DNA of 64,000 nt, taken from contig CP091730.1 of assembly GCA_022009915.1 (NCBI GenBank), forward strand, positions 1,612,001 to 1,676,000, read 5' to 3'. The notes beneath the pieces were generated by a model. The model saw only the letters and a program-made list of their open reading frames with translations. It was not told where the DNA came from and searched no databases. Positions 63,079 through 64,000 of the stretch are shown one piece after another. The stretch is from Alistipes putredinis (GTDB taxonomy: Bacteria; Bacteroidota; Bacteroidia; Bacteroidales; Rikenellaceae). How positions within the stretch are numbered: the stretch's first letter is position 1; each line of letters starts with the position of its first letter. The position numbers and the translations under genes are program-made.

Positions 63079-63711
63079 ATGGAGGGCAATACCAGCAAGA
63101 TGATTCGGCTCCTTTCCCGTATAAAATCGGAAATGAACGGAGAGGCAGCCGATTACATGCAAAGTAGCGGGCTCGTTTATCCGCTCAACTACGGCGTTGC
63201 CTCGGCAACGGTCCGCTCGATAGCAAAGGACTTCGCACCGGATCATTCTTTGGCCGAGCTGCTGTACAGGCAACAAGTGCGCGAACTGCGTCTGGCCGCC
63301 GCAACCGTCGCCGACCCGACGAAAGTGAATGAAGCGAATGCCGACTTCTGGAAGCAGGGCATCACCACTGCGGAAATAGCCGAAAACTTGGGCTCATTTC
63401 TTCTAAGCAGAAGCGATGCGGCCGATTCGATAGCACGCACATGGATTGAGAGCAGCAACGGAAACGTGCGCTATTGCGCCCTGATTACTGCGGTAAAAGC
63501 CGTTCGAAGCGGAAAAATCGGAGACGACACGATAGAACATATCGTAAAAACGATGAAAGACGCCGCCGACACCCCGACACTGCGCTCTCTCGGCTCGTTG
63601 GTCACACTGTACGCTTTGGGCAACGAGGCAAAAAGACGCAGAATCGAAAATCTGGTTCGAACCGAAAAAACGGACTGCTATCTGTTTCTGTTGCAGGAAC
63701 TGTCCGCTTAA
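63079..63711 (+). CDS. AlkD-like DNA alkylation repair/HEAT-repeat protein
   Basis: Intact protein of 210 residues made of paired helices. GLVYPLNYGVASATVRSIAK near residue 30 and YRQQVRELRLAAATVAD near 65 resemble AlkD-type DNA glycosylases of the HEAT-repeat fold, in the shorter Bacteroidetes version. The catalytic Trp/Asp pair of AlkD cannot be assigned safely by eye, so repair activity is inferred from family only. Confidence 0.72.
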   Translation: MEGNTSKMIRLLSRIKSEMNGEAADYMQSSGLVYPLNYGVASATVRSIAKDFAPDHSLAELLYRQQVRELRLAAATVADPTKVNEANADFWKQGITTAEIAENLGSFLLSRSDAADSIARTWIESSNGNVRYCALITAVKAVRSGKIGDDTIEHIVKTMKDAADTPTLRSLGSLVTLYALGNEAKRRRIENLVRTEKTDCYLFLLQELSA

Positions 63712-63722
63712 CTCGAAAAATA

Positions 63723-64000
63723 ATGAAGAAAACCGTTTTTCCTCACAGGAGCCACCGGAATTATGGGGTGGGCCGGCTTTCAGGAACTTTTTATCGCGCA
63801 GCGGCAAGTTCGACATAACGCTTCTTGTCAGGCCCAGCCTGAAAAAAACAGAATCCGGATGCGCAAATACGCAAAGTTGAAAAACGTGCGTATAGTATGG
63901 GGCGATTTGACGTGCTACGAAGACGTGCTTGACGGCGTTACAGGGGCGGACTACGTGCTGCACGTTGGTGGCATGGTCTCTCCGAAAGCGGATCCGAAAC
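63723..64000 (+). CDS. NAD-dependent epimerase/dehydratase, 5' part, frameshifted
   Basis: The start of a short-chain dehydrogenase-like epimerase running off the window. One T removed from the T5 run near 63735 gives MKKTVFLTGATGIMGWAGFQ with the TGATGxxG dinucleotide motif. Later GKFDITLLVRPSLKKNRIRM and WGDLTCYEDVLDGVTGADYV, HVGGMVSPKADP fit the extended SDR fold. Substrate unknown. Confidence 0.82.

Overview
The window is a piece of a Bacteroidales chromosome, most likely a gut Alistipes/Rikenellaceae-type genome. This rests on family content: type V (FimA/Mfa-like) fimbrial genes with DUF3575 and DUF5119 partners, BACON-domain and fimbrillin-like lipoproteins, a TamL-type lipoprotein Omp85, the Bacteroidetes-type arginine decarboxylase, and an lptE/secG neighbourhood headed by a receiver-less sigma-54 activator. 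Promoters of the Bacteroidetes form TTTG-N19/21-TAnnTTTG are also visible (best at 38970-39001 and 24563-24594). The genus is inference; the phylum and order are well supported.

Layout. 1-4.6 kb: dapF (-), nitroreductase, tamL (+), HAD phosphatase (-). 4.6-14.5 kb: a minus-strand fimbrial operon read right to left: DUF3575 protein, DUF5119 protein, a lipoprotein with 54-residue coiled-coil repeats, an OmpA-family protein, and three fimbrillin-type lipoproteins. 15-22 kb: housekeeping genes on + (DUF2807 lipoprotein, rex, ribF-like, guaB, thioesterase, YhhN protein, htpG). 22-27.4 kb: two large surface lipoproteins (-) flanking a CoA-transferase (+). 27.5-33.2 kb: CDGSH protein, tRNA-Leu, hydrolase and Tat-exported aldo/keto reductase (-), divergent AraC regulator and PanE-like reductase (+). 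33.2-44.2 kb: BACON/LRR/M64 peptidase, miaA, LuxC-type acyl-CoA reductase, kdsB, rho, S1/P1 nuclease, cysK, tRNA-Gly, panB, rRNA/tRNA methyltransferase. 44.6-49.5 kb: an accessory surface locus with two related ~50-residue proteins, each directly upstream of a large lipoprotein (a fimbrillin-like protein and a fimbrillin/PI-PLC fusion), with an AraC regulator on the opposite strand. 49.7-52.7 kb: a flavodoxin-like gene cut off at half length next to an intact NERD-nuclease gene, then an LRR lipoprotein. 52.9-64 kb: tRNA-Val, arginine decarboxylase, then a dense + strand run (HU-domain protein, sigma-54 activator, lptE, hypothetical, secG, ybbR-like, coaE, folP, lolD, TIGR02757, trmN6, DUF4831, AlkD-like, epimerase).

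A dominant property of this sequence is very frequent single-base indels. More than half of the genes, including essential ones (guaB, rho, coaE, htpG, kdsB), have broken or locally scrambled frames that become normal family sequence when one base, usually in a homopolymer run, is removed. Two tRNAs carry apparent extra bases as well. This is best read as uncorrected insertion-type sequencing error in the assembly, not mass gene decay, so I give each broken gene as one CDS spanning its fragments.

The most interesting biology is in two surface systems: the fimbrial operon with its repeat-built lipoprotein, and the small-protein/fimbrillin/PI-PLC locus. The BACON-LRR-M64 peptidase, the paired AraC regulators next to oxidoreductases, and the breakpoint at the NERD gene are secondary points.
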